Source: Novosphingobium organovorum (GTDB lineage: Bacteria > Pseudomonadota > Alphaproteobacteria > Sphingomonadales > Sphingomonadaceae). Taken from it: a stretch of 56,850 nt of DNA. The position numbers and the translations under genes were made by a program. The notes beneath the pieces were generated by a model. The model had not been told where the DNA came from, made no database searches, and worked only from the letters and a program-made list of their open reading frames with translations. How positions within the stretch are numbered: position 1 is the first letter of the stretch; every line of letters begins with the position of its first letter. Shown one piece after another: positions 9,093-16,932 of this stretch. The stretch is taken from contig NZ_JALHLF010000002.1 in NCBI RefSeq assembly GCF_022832435.1, forward strand, positions 69,256 through 126,105, written 5' to 3'.

Positions 9093-9461
9093 TCAGCCCT
9101 CGGTGCGAACGTCGCGACGCTCGGCGATGCGCGCGCGCTTACCGGTACGACCACGCAGGTAGTACAGCTTGGCACGACGCACGATACCACGGCGAACGAC
9201 CGTGATGCTGTCGATGTTGGGCGAGTAGAGCGGAAAAACGCGCTCCACGCCTTCACCGAAGCTGATCTTGCGAACGGTGAAGTTCGAACCCATGCCGCGG
9301 TTCGAACGCGCGATCACGACGCCTTCGAAGTTCTGCACGCGGGTACGGGTGCCTTCGACGACCTTCACGCCGACGCGGACGGTATCGCCAGCGCGGAATT
9401 CGGGGATGTCCTTGGCGGCCTTGGCAATTTCCTCGGCCTCGATCTGCTGAATCAGGTTCAT
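9093..9461 (-). CDS. rplS: 50S ribosomal protein L19
   Basis: A 122-residue protein starting [20 protein letters not shown], with [40 protein letters not shown] and the L19 signature [13 protein letters not shown]19 sits at the 30S-50S interface. Its start is 4 bases after the trmD stop, so it is probably co-translated. It is the last gene of the cluster and is followed by a terminator. Confidence 0.98.
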   Translation of the reverse strand: MNLIQQIEAEEIAKAAKDIPEFRAGDTVRVGVKVVEGTRTRVQNFEGVVIARSNRGMGSNFTVRKISFGEGVERVFPLYSPNIDSITVVRRGIVRRAKLYYLRGRTGKRARIAERRDVRTEG

Positions 9462-9465
9462 GAAC

Positions 9466-10203
9466 CTAGTCCTTCGTCTTTTTGCCGCGCATCAGAGGCA
9501 GACGGTCCCGAACGCCGACATGACGTTCCCAAAGGTCCGGCCTGCGTGACCGTGTATGATCTTCGGCCTGGGCTTGGCGCCAGGCCGCGATCTTCGCATG
9601 ATCCCCCGATCGCAGCACTTCAGGGATCGTGCGCCCTTCCCATTCTACGGGTCGGGTATAGTGCGGATACTCAAGGAGGCCGTCCTCGAACGATTCCTCG
9701 GTACCGCTGGAAGCCGCGCCCATTACGCCGGGAATCAGCCGAATGCAAGCATCGAGTACCATCAGCGCCGCGCATTCGCCGCCCGACAGCACGATGTCGC
9801 CCACGGCGACTTCCTCGACACCGCGCCCCTCGAAAATGCGCTCGTCGAAGCCCTCGAACCGCCCGCACAGGATGATGGCGCCGGGCCCTTGTGCGAGGTC
9901 GCGAATGCGCGCCTGGCTGATCGGTCGACCGCGCGGCGTCATGGCCAGCACGGGAGCGCCGGGATTGCTTGCCCGCGCGTGGTCGATCGCGCTGGCCAGC
10001 ACATCGGCCTTGAGCACCATGCCCACCCCGCCGCCTGCGGGCGTATCATCGACGGTGCGGTGCTTGTCGGTCGCGAAATCGCGGATCTGCACCGCGTCCA
10101 TCGACCAGTCCCCGCGTTCGAGCGCGCGGCCCGCCAGGCTGATGCCGAGCGGCCCCGGAAACATGTCAGGGTAAAGCGTGAGAACGGTCGCAGCGAAAGT
10201 CAT
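9466..10203 (-). CDS. trmD: tRNA (guanine37-N1)-methyltransferase
   Basis: A 245-residue SPOUT methyltransferase that makes m1G37 next to the anticodon and prevents +1 frameshifting. Trefoil-knot motifs are clear: [10 protein letters not shown] (88-97), [11 protein letters not shown] (113-123), GDIVLSGGE (135-143), and HYTRP (181-185) for tRNA binding. The frame is open to 10254, but the ATG at 10203 gives the canonical start [17 protein letters not shown]. It lies in the usual ffh-rpsP-rimM-trmD-rplS order, although 619 bases containing a LysR remnant separate it from rimM, so it may need its own promoter. Confidence 0.97.
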   Translation of the reverse strand: MTFAATVLTLYPDMFPGPLGISLAGRALERGDWSMDAVQIRDFATDKHRTVDDTPAGGGVGMVLKADVLASAIDHARASNPGAPVLAMTPRGRPISQARIRDLAQGPGAIILCGRFEGFDERIFEGRGVEEVAVGDIVLSGGECAALMVLDACIRLIPGVMGAASSGTEESFEDGLLEYPHYTRPVEWEGRTIPEVLRSGDHAKIAAWRQAQAEDHTRSRRPDLWERHVGVRDRLPLMRGKKTKD

Positions 10204-10289
10204 GCCTGCCGCAAAGCGCAAATCGCCCCGGTGGGCAAGAGGCGATCGGCACAACGCGGCTCAAAAAGGCTCCCACGCCCGTTCCGGAA

Positions 10290-10605
10290 GGAACCCCGCG
10301 GTCAGTCTCGAGTTCTTCGCGCAACCATTCGCGCAGACGTTCAACCTTGCGCACCCCCCGCCGCGCGCCGGCGGCGGCGTGCCGATGCCGACCGCCGCGA
10401 ACCACGCCGCCCACGCTTCATCGTTGGGCGCGATACGCTCGACCGTGAGCAGATCCTGCGTCGCGGTAATGCGATACCAAGCAAGGAACGTTGGCGAACA
10501 GACCCGCGTATAATGCTGCCGAAAAAGGAACTCGCTGCACAGCCCAGGCCAGGCGCCCATGCCGCCCGGCCGCCTCAAAGGCCCGTCAGCAGACCGCTCC
10601 CAGCG
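10290..10605 (-). pseudogene. LysR-family (GcvA-like) regulator remnant
   Basis: The minus strand encodes a piece of a LysR substrate-binding domain: GAWPGLCSEFLFRQHY, VCSPTFLAWY, DLLTVERIAPNDEAWAAWF. This is the GcvA-type pattern (WPGL..E.LF, CSP, DLL, RI.P.DEAW..WF). About 40 codons later, in a different frame, comes the family's C-terminal helix (KVERLREWLREELE, about 10300-10348). The roughly 80 residues that normally lie between are missing, there is no N-terminal helix-turn-helix, and stops occur just upstream of 10605. It is therefore a decayed gene with at least one deletion and one frameshift. It lies in the rimM-trmD gap, same strand. Confidence 0.7.
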
Positions 10606-10822
10606 CGGTGCCCGAAGCGCTGTTCACTCGGACGCGAACACCTGGCGGTTCAAGAAAGTGCGTTAGAACGAAAACCTGGAGCGATCGCCCTGAGGCATCC
10701 GGGTCGCAAGCCGCGCCGAGGCCCGCTTAAAGCCGCGGTTGCCCCGATTGCAGGCCGCTATCGTCCGGATGGAAAGGTGCGGGGGCCGGGACGCGCCCTG
10801 CCCGTCCGCGATCGGCGCCGCG

Positions 10823-11332
10823 CTATTCGGCCGCGAACGCGGCGGTGACGACGAGCTTTTCATCGTCCCAGGCGGGCACCGCCGCCGGGGTCATGGGGAC
10901 CATGAAGCGCTGCACGCGCCCCTTCGCGTCGGGTTCGGCGCGCTCGATCTCGAGCACGTCGCCTGCGCCGAAATTTTCGACCGCGATCACCGTGCCGAGC
11001 GCCATGCCCTCGTCCGAAACGGCGGGCAGACCGATCAGATCGGCGTGGTAGTATTCGCCCTCGGCCAGCGCGGGCATCGAGGAGCGCGGTACGACGAGCA
11101 GCGTTCCGCGCAGCTTCTCGGCCGCCGTGCGGTCCGTGATCTGCTCGAAGCGGGCAATCGCCCCGCCCTTGCCGTCGTCCTTGATCCGGCTCGCCGTCAG
11201 CGTGGAATCGTTGAAGGCGCGGTAGCGCTTGAGCGCCGCCACGCCTTCACCGAACAGCTTGAGGCGAACTTCGCCGGTCACCCCATGCGCGCCGGTGATG
11301 GCGGCAAGGGTAACCGGCTTGTCCTTAGCCAT
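10823..11332 (-). CDS. rimM: Ribosome maturation factor RimM
   Basis: A 169-residue protein. The N-terminal RimM beta-barrel runs from VTLAAITGAHGVTGEVRLKLF to about residue 85; then comes a PRC-barrel with the LPALAEGEYYHADLIGL-like motif (EGEYYHADLIGL). The end has AAVPAWDDEKLVVTA, close to the usual VPFV..VD pattern. RimM binds S19 and assists 16S 3'-domain maturation. It starts 18 bases after rpsP, as usual. The 244 bases downstream, before the LysR remnant, hold no recognisable gene. Confidence 0.95.
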   Translation of the reverse strand: MAKDKPVTLAAITGAHGVTGEVRLKLFGEGVAALKRYRAFNDSTLTASRIKDDGKGGAIARFEQITDRTAAEKLRGTLLVVPRSSMPALAEGEYYHADLIGLPAVSDEGMALGTVIAVENFGAGDVLEIERAEPDAKGRVQRFMVPMTPAAVPAWDDEKLVVTAAFAAE

Positions 11333-11350
11333 AAACCGTATCCCGAAAGA

Positions 11351-11767
11351 TCAGGCTTCGGTCGCTTCGTCAGCAGCCGGAGCTTCCTCGGCGGGAGCAG
11401 CCGAAGCCGCAGCGGCCGCCTCGGCAGCTTCACGAGCCTTCTCGGCCTTTTCCTCGGCGCGGTCCTTGGCCTTCTCGCCGGGCTCGCCCTTCTTGGGGTT
11501 GTTGGTGGCCTTGCGCTCCTTGATGCCCAGCTTGTCGAGCATGCGGGCAACGCGGTCGGTCGGCTGCGCGCCAACGCCGAGCCAGTAGCTCACGCGATCG
11601 GCGTTGATCTTCACGCGGTTCTCGTCGTCCTTGGCGAGCAGCGGGTTGTAGGTGCCGACCTGCTCGAGGTACTTGCCGTCGCGCGGCGCGGTCGCGTTCG
11701 AGACGACGATCTTGTAGTAAGGACGCTTCTTCGCACCACCGCGCGACAGACGGATCGAGACTGCCAT
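11351..11767 (-). CDS. rpsP: 30S ribosomal protein S16, with an Ala/Glu-rich C-terminal tail
   Basis: A 138-residue protein starting [20 protein letters not shown], the S16 signature, then VGTYNPL and [16 protein letters not shown]. The core domain ends near residue 90. The last roughly 50 residues are a low-complexity Ala/Glu/Lys tail ([20 protein letters not shown]) not needed for the S16 fold. Extended tails of this kind are common in alphaproteobacterial S16. It is between ffh and rimM, in standard order. Confidence 0.97.
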   Translation of the reverse strand: MAVSIRLSRGGAKKRPYYKIVVSNATAPRDGKYLEQVGTYNPLLAKDDENRVKINADRVSYWLGVGAQPTDRVARMLDKLGIKERKATNNPKKGEPGEKAKDRAEEKAEKAREAAEAAAAASAAPAEEAPAADEATEA

Positions 11768-11805
11768 GATTTTACCTTTCTTCTAAACTTTACAAATGCT
11801 TGAAA

Positions 11806-13263
11806 TTATTTCTTGAGAAACTTGCTGAGATCGGGACCGCCCGGACCGCCAAGCCCCGGCAGTCCGCCGGCAGCGCCGCCCAGGCCCTGACCGCCCAGTC
11901 CGGGCATCGCGGCATCGAGGCCACCCTTGCCGAACATCGCCGCGAGCCCCTTGAGGCCGCCCATCTTCTTGATCTGCTTCATCGCCTTGGACATCTCGAG
12001 GTGCATCTTGAGCACCTTGTTGACGTCCTGGACCTGGGTGCCCGAGCCCTTGGCGACGCGAATCTTGCGCTTGGCGTTGAGCAGCGCGGGATTGGCGCGC
12101 TCCTTCGCGGTCATCGAACCGATGATCGCTTCCATGCGCAGCAGGACCTTGTCGTCCATGCCCGAAGCCTGCATCGCGGCCTTGGCCTTCTTCATGCCCG
12201 GCATCATGCCCGCCAGCATCCCGATGCCGCCCATGTTCTGCATCTGCTTGAGCTGCATGCGCAGGTCGTTCATGTCGAACTTGCCCTGCTCCATGCGCTT
12301 GGCGAGCGCCTCGGCCTCTTCGACCTTGACCGCCTCGGCGGCCTTTTCGACCATCGAGACGATGTCGCCCATGCCCAGGATGCGGTTGGCGACGCGGCTG
12401 GGGTGGAACACCTCGATGGCGTCCATCTTTTCGCCGGTGCCCGCAAACTTGATCGGCTTGCCGGTGACCGCGCGCATCGAAAGCGCCGCACCGCCGCGCG
12501 CGTCGCCGTCCATGCGGGTCAGCACGACACCGGTAAGATCGACTTCGCCCGCGAAGCTCTGCGCAACGTTGACGGCGTCCTGGCCAGTCAGCGAATCGAC
12601 CACCAGCAGCGTCTCGCGCGGGGTGGTGATCGCGGCGACCGCCTTCATCTCGTTCATCAGCTGCGCATCGACGTGCAGACGCCCGGCGGTGTCGAGCATG
12701 AGCACGTCGACAGCCTGCAACCTGGCCGCCTGAAGCGCGCGCGTGGCGATCTCGGTCGGCTGCTGGCCGGGAATGATCGGCAGCGTGGCGACGCCGGTCT
12801 GCTCACCCAGGACGCGAAGCTGTTCCTGCGCCGCCGGACGATTGACGTCAAGCGAGGCCATCATGACCTTCTTGCCCTGCTTGTCCTTGAGCAGGCGCGA
12901 AATCTTGGCGGTGCTGGTGGTCTTGCCCGAGCCCTGGAGGCCGACCATCATGATGACGACCGGAGGCGCCGCGTTGAGATCGAGCTCGGCGGTCTGTTCG
13001 CCGCCCAGAGTCTCGATCAGCGCGTCGTTGACGATCTTGACGACCTGCTGGCCCGGCGTGACCGAACGCAGCACCGACTGGCCCACGGCCTTTTCGGTGA
13101 CCTGGTCGACGAAGCGGCGAACCACGGGAAGCGCGACGTCGGCCTCAAGCAGAGCGATGCGCACTTCGCGCATCGCGTCGCGCACGTCCTGCTCCTTGAG
13201 CGCACCGCGCCCACGCAGCTTGTCGAACACACCGCCGAGACGATCGGAAAGGCTGTCGAACAC
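11806..13263 (-). CDS. ffh: Signal recognition particle protein Ffh
   Basis: A 485-residue GTPase. The four-helix N domain starts MFDSLSDRLGGVFDKLRGRG; the G domain has GLQGSGKTT (108-116) and MLDTAGRL; the C-terminal M domain is Met/Gly-rich and binds 4.5S RNA and signal sequences (MNDLRMQLKQMQNMGGIGML). It targets nascent membrane proteins to FtsY. The frame is open to 13404, but GTG 13263 is chosen: it gives the conserved start and follows AGGAG (13276-13272) at an 8-base spacing. It heads the cluster, and tRNA-Ala with two terminators lies upstream. Confidence 0.97.
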   Translation of the reverse strand: MFDSLSDRLGGVFDKLRGRGALKEQDVRDAMREVRIALLEADVALPVVRRFVDQVTEKAVGQSVLRSVTPGQQVVKIVNDALIETLGGEQTAELDLNAAPPVVIMMVGLQGSGKTTSTAKISRLLKDKQGKKVMMASLDVNRPAAQEQLRVLGEQTGVATLPIIPGQQPTEIATRALQAARLQAVDVLMLDTAGRLHVDAQLMNEMKAVAAITTPRETLLVVDSLTGQDAVNVAQSFAGEVDLTGVVLTRMDGDARGGAALSMRAVTGKPIKFAGTGEKMDAIEVFHPSRVANRILGMGDIVSMVEKAAEAVKVEEAEALAKRMEQGKFDMNDLRMQLKQMQNMGGIGMLAGMMPGMKKAKAAMQASGMDDKVLLRMEAIIGSMTAKERANPALLNAKRKIRVAKGSGTQVQDVNKVLKMHLEMSKAMKQIKKMGGLKGLAAMFGKGGLDAAMPGLGGQGLGGAAGGLPGLGGPGGPDLSKFLKK

Positions 13264-13307
13264 TCGCCAAACTCCTATTCGATAGGGAAGGACCCCACCG
13301 GAACGCC

Positions 13308-13343
13308 AAAAACGCCGGTGGGCGAAACCTCGCTGACCGGCGT
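13308..13343 (-). terminator. Second of two tandem terminator-like hairpins after tRNA-Ala
   Basis: On the minus strand, an ACGCCGGT...ACCGGCGT stem is followed by TTTTT. It is a diverged copy of the hairpin at 13362-13397 (36 bases, about 30 identical), and comes after it in the direction of transcription. Confidence 0.75.
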
Positions 13344-13361
13344 GTGCAGGAACGTTATGCG

Positions 13362-13397
13362 AAAAACGCCGGTGGACGAAAACTCGTCGACCAGCGT
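13362..13397 (-). terminator. First of two tandem terminator-like hairpins after tRNA-Ala
   Basis: On the minus strand ACGCTGGTCGACGA pairs with TCGTCCACCGGCGT around a GTTT loop (two mismatches), followed by TTTTT. It lies 34 bases past the tRNA-Ala 3' end. Confidence 0.8.
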
Positions 13398-13430
13398 ATC
13401 GCAATTCCTCGCGAAATCAAAATGTTGAAA

Positions 13431-13506
<76 letters not shown>

Positions 13507-13586
13507 GCGCCATTTCAGAAGAAAACCAACCTGGGAAAGCTTGGTTTCCGTCACCGTTTGGAGCGTCGCCCCGTCCGGTGGAGGGC

Positions 13587-13615
13587 CATCTAGGTGGGAT
13601 CGTTCAGGCTGGCAA
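13587..13615 (-). promoter_or_regulatory. Candidate promoter of tRNA-Ala
   Basis: The minus strand has TTGCCA (13615-13610), a 17-base spacer and TAGATG (13592-13587). An A/T block (13617-13648, CGAAAAAAGTTC on the minus strand) lies upstream, similar to one before tRNA-Tyr (CAAAAAAGTTC). The shared block may be an UP element of stable-RNA promoters. Confidence 0.45.
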
Positions 13616-13702
13616 GAACTTTTTTCGAGGGATCGAATTTTTTTCTCCGACCCCTCGGAAAAGCGCCGGCCGCACACCCAAAGATGGCGCCCTTACCGCG
13701 AC

Positions 13703-14023
13703 TTACTCGTCGCGATCGTCGTCGTCGTCACCGCCGGCGATGCCCAGATCGTCGTCGCCACCAAGGTCGACGTCGTTGTCGGGCGAGTCACCATCGTCGT
13801 CGATGTCCAGATCGTCATCGGCAAGATCGCTGTCCTGCTCCTCGATCTTTTCCTTCTTCTCGATTTCCTCGTAGGGGATCGGCTGCTTGGACTTGAGCAC
13901 CGGCTCGGGGTTCCAGGCGTACCCGCATTCGATGCAGGTCACCGGGTCGTCCTTGCCCAGATCGTAGAAACGGGTGCCGCATTTCGGGCAGCCGTGCTTG
14001 GCGCCCCATTCAGGCTTGGCCAT
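13703..14023 (-). CDS. FYDLN acid family protein (TIGR02300)
   Basis: A 106-residue protein beginning MAKPEWGAKHGCPKCGTRFY, with the FYDLGKDDPVTCIECGY motif that names the family (FYDLN). CPKCG and CIECG form a probable four-Cys zinc ribbon at residues 12-34. The second half is extremely acidic (runs of Asp), giving a highly negative tail. The family is confined to alphaproteobacteria and has no known function; a zinc-ribbon plus acidic tail suggests nucleic-acid mimicry or protein binding, but that is inference. It is divergent from aroA, as in many alphaproteobacteria. Confidence 0.88.
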   Translation of the reverse strand: MAKPEWGAKHGCPKCGTRFYDLGKDDPVTCIECGYAWNPEPVLKSKQPIPYEEIEKKEKIEEQDSDLADDDLDIDDDGDSPDNDVDLGGDDDLGIAGGDDDDDRDE

Positions 14024-14198
14024 GGAATGTCCTCGTCTTGGGCGACCCGCGAAGGCACGGGCGCTGGAATAACCGTATAGTGATGGAAAGACCGGCCCGT
14101 AAAATCAAGCGTTCCGGCCACATCAGGGCGCGCGCCTTGCCATAGGCGGCCCGCGCTGTCAAAAGCCGCCGCGAATTTCCGTCCCTTCAGCCACGAAA

Positions 14199-15557
14199 GT
14201 GCCTCTTTACGTGACCCACGCCGACCCCGCCTCCGTCCGCCCGCGCCGCTTTGCCCCCCAGGGCCCGCTCAAGGGCCGTATCCGCGTCCCCGGAGACAAG
14301 TCGATCAGCCACCGCTCGATCATGCTGGGCGCGCTGGCCGTGGGCGAAACGCGCGTGACGGGCCTGCTCGAAGGCGAGGACGTGCTGGCAACCGCAGCGG
14401 CGATGCGCGCGATGGGCGCCACGGTCGAGCGTACCGGCGAAGGCGCCTGGACCATCCACGGCGTGGGCGTGGGCGCGCTGCTCCAGCCCAAGGGCCCGCT
14501 CGACATGGGCAATTCGGGCACCTCGACGCGCCTGCTCATGGGCCTCGTCGCCTCGCACCCGATCAACGTCAGCTTCACCGGCGACGATTCGCTCTCCAAG
14601 CGCCCGATGAACCGCGTCATCACGCCGCTTTCGCAGATGGGTGCGAGCTTCGATGCCAGCGAGGGCGGCCGCCTTCCGCTGATCGTGCGCGGCGCGAGCC
14701 CGGCGGTGCCGATCACCTACACCCTGCCCGTCGCCTCGGCCCAGGTGAAGAGCGCGATCCTGCTGGCTGGCCTCAACACACCGGGCAAAACCACCGTGAT
14801 CGAACCGGTCCCCACCCGCGACCATTCCGAACGCATGTTGCAGGGCTTCGGCGCCGAACTGACCGTCGAAACGCGCGAGGACGGCGCGCGCGTCATTACC
14901 GTGACCGGCGAGGCCGAGCTCAAGCCGCAGGTGATCGACGTTCCCGGCGACCCGTCTTCGGCCGCGTTCTTCCTCGTCGCCGCGCTGGTGACGCCGGGCA
15001 GCGACGTGATGATCGAGAACGTCGGCCTCAACCCGACCCGCGCCGGTCTTGTCGAAGTGCTGTGCCAGATGGGCGCGGACATCACCAAGTGCGATGAGCG
15101 CGTCGTCGGCGGCGAGCCGGTCGCCGACCTGCACGTGCGCCACTCGCCCCTCAAGGGCATCGTCGTCGACCCGGCCATTGCGCCCAGCATGATCGACGAG
15201 TTCCCCGCCCTCTTCGTCGCCGCCGCGCTCGCCGAGGGGACGACCACCACCAGCGGCCTCGACGAATTGCGCGTCAAGGAATCGGACCGTCTCTCGGCGA
15301 TGGCGACCGCGCTCGTCGCGGCGGGCGCCGATGTCGAGGAACGCGCCGACGGGCTCGTCATCAAGGGCACGGGGGGCGTCCCCCTCGCCGGTACGCGCCC
15401 CGGCTTCGAGGTCACCACCCATCTCGACCACCGCATCGCGATGGCCATGGCGATCGCCGGACTGGCAAGCGGTGACGGCGTGATGATCGACGACACGCGC
15501 CCCATCGCCACCAGCTTCCCGGTGTTCGAGGCCATGCTCGACGGGCTGGTCGCGTGA
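14199..15557 (+). CDS. aroA: 3-phosphoshikimate 1-carboxyvinyltransferase (EPSP synthase), class II-like
   Basis: A 452-residue enzyme of the shikimate pathway that transfers enolpyruvate from PEP to shikimate-3-phosphate. Active-site motifs are visible: [10 protein letters not shown] (31-40), GNSGTSTRL (104-112), RPMNRV (135-140), [14 protein letters not shown], and [12 protein letters not shown]. The [24 protein letters not shown] and DVPGDPSS patterns are those of the class II (Agrobacterium CP4-like) group rather than the E. coli class I group. The position equal to CP4 Ala100 is Gly107 here. ATG 14199 starts a slightly extended N-terminus. GTGA overlaps with cmk, so the two are coupled. 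Confidence 0.96.
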   Translation: MPLYVTHADPASVRPRRFAPQGPLKGRIRVPGDKSISHRSIMLGALAVGETRVTGLLEGEDVLATAAAMRAMGATVERTGEGAWTIHGVGVGALLQPKGPLDMGNSGTSTRLLMGLVASHPINVSFTGDDSLSKRPMNRVITPLSQMGASFDASEGGRLPLIVRGASPAVPITYTLPVASAQVKSAILLAGLNTPGKTTVIEPVPTRDHSERMLQGFGAELTVETREDGARVITVTGEAELKPQVIDVPGDPSSAAFFLVAALVTPGSDVMIENVGLNPTRAGLVEVLCQMGADITKCDERVVGGEPVADLHVRHSPLKGIVVDPAIAPSMIDEFPALFVAAALAEGTTTTSGLDELRVKESDRLSAMATALVAAGADVEERADGLVIKGTGGVPLAGTRPGFEVTTHLDHRIAMAMAIAGLASGDGVMIDDTRPIATSFPVFEAMLDGLVA

Positions 15558-16177
15558 TCGTCGCGGTCGACGGCCCGACCGCCTCGGGCAAGGGCACCAT
15601 CGCCCGCGCGCTGGCCGCGCATTATGGATTGCCGCATCTCGACACCGGGCTGCTCTACCGCGCGGTCGGGCGCCAGTGCGCGCTCAACGGCGGCAATCCC
15701 GACGATGCGGGCGACGCGCTCGCGGCCTGTTCCTTTGCTGACAGCCTGCTTGACGACCCCGAACTGCGCTCCGAGGCCAGCGGCGGCCTCGCCAGCCGCG
15801 TCTCGATCCATCCGCCGGTGCGCCAGGCGCTCTACGAACGCCAGCGCGCTTTTGCGACGCAGGCGGGCGGCGCGGTGCTCGACGGGCGCGACATCGCCAG
15901 CGTTATCGCGCCCGAGGCCGAGGCCAAGCTCTTCGTCACCGCCAGCGTCGCCGCGCGGGCCGAGCGCCGCTTTCTCGAAATGCAGGGACAGGACCGCGCC
16001 GTCAGTCTCGAGGCGATCACCGCCGATCTCGCCGCACGCGACGAACGCGACCGCACCCGCAAGGACGCCCCGCTCGTCGTCGCCGAGGGCGCGCTGGTGA
16101 TCGACACCTCCGACCTCAAGCGCGAGGAAGCCATTGCCGCGGCCATCGCGGCGGTCGATGCGATGGCGGGCAATTGA
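15554..16177 (+). CDS. cmk: Cytidylate kinase
   Basis: A 207-residue P-loop kinase converting CMP/dCMP to the diphosphate with ATP. The P-loop GPTASGKGT is at residues 7-15; [14 protein letters not shown] is the CMP-binding region; [10 protein letters not shown] is the family DGRDI motif; [11 protein letters not shown] is the LID. The start is GTG 15554, whose last two bases and the next A form the aroA stop (GTGA). In alphaproteobacteria aroA-cmk-rpsA is a common string, and rpsA follows after the small gene at 16271. Confidence 0.96.
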   Translation: MIVAVDGPTASGKGTIARALAAHYGLPHLDTGLLYRAVGRQCALNGGNPDDAGDALAACSFADSLLDDPELRSEASGGLASRVSIHPPVRQALYERQRAFATQAGGAVLDGRDIASVIAPEAEAKLFVTASVAARAERRFLEMQGQDRAVSLEAITADLAARDERDRTRKDAPLVVAEGALVIDTSDLKREEAIAAAIAAVDAMAGN

Positions 16178-16270
16178 TCGCCCCCCTTTCCGCCGCCATT
16201 TACCCGGCGCCAAGACTTCCCGCTTAAGCTGAAGTCGAAGGGCAGCGGAAATACCTGCGGGAAGACCTCC

Positions 16271-16666
16271 ATGGTATCGAATGTCACGTCCATCACGGAC
16301 GCCTTGCGGGTGCGACGCAGGCGCACAGCGGCATTCCGTCGCGTTGCGCTCTGCACCCTTCTGGGTGCGGTGATCGTGGGCAGCGCCCTGGGCTACGGGC
16401 TGGCCCGCGGCGAGCCGACGCTGAGCGAGTTCTTCGTTCACGCCCGCGGCCTGATCCCCACCTTCTCTCCGTATTATCGCTATTGCGACGATGCACGCCT
16501 CGCCGGAACGGCCCCGCTTCATCGCGGGGAACCGGGTTATCGCCCCGAACTGGATGCCGATGGCGATGGCATCGCCTGTGAACCAGTGCCATCAGGCTCC
16601 CAGCACAACGGCCTGCCCGAGCTGGGCCACGACAGCCGAACCTTGCGGCGCCTGCTCGCGCACTGA
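16271..16666 (+). CDS. Membrane-anchored Excalibur-domain protein
   Basis: A 131-residue protein. Residues 15-24 are very basic (RRRRTAAFRR), followed by a transmembrane helix at 25-43 (VALCTLLGAVIVGSALGYGL) that anchors it N-in. The outside part ends with an Excalibur calcium-binding motif: YCDDARLAG... then YRPELDADGDGIACEP (D-x-D-x-D-G-x-x-C-E). The first Cys and the Cys in GIACE are the conserved pair. The family is extracytoplasmic and often associated with nucleases or surface proteins; a specific role is not known. It lies between cmk and rpsA, same strand. The start is ATG 16271. Confidence 0.8.
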   Translation: MVSNVTSITDALRVRRRRTAAFRRVALCTLLGAVIVGSALGYGLARGEPTLSEFFVHARGLIPTFSPYYRYCDDARLAGTAPLHRGEPGYRPELDADGDGIACEPVPSGSQHNGLPELGHDSRTLRRLLAH

Positions 16667-16932
16667 CCGACCGCGGACGAGCGCACCACCCGGCCTCGTA
16701 GGCAGAACAGGCAACCGCCATTTCCCTTGCATTTCGGCTGCCACGCGCGTAGGGGCCGCCGGTCCGAGACATGCGCAATCCCGCGCATGACGAGGACGCT
16801 GCGCATGGTATCCGGCCTGCGTGGCAGTTCGGCCCCTTTTGGCCCGCCGATGCAATGGTGCGGATGGCGGAGAAAGACCGGCGGATAAAACCGCCTGGCC
16901 GGAAAATTAGACAAACCGAGGATACCCTCCAA

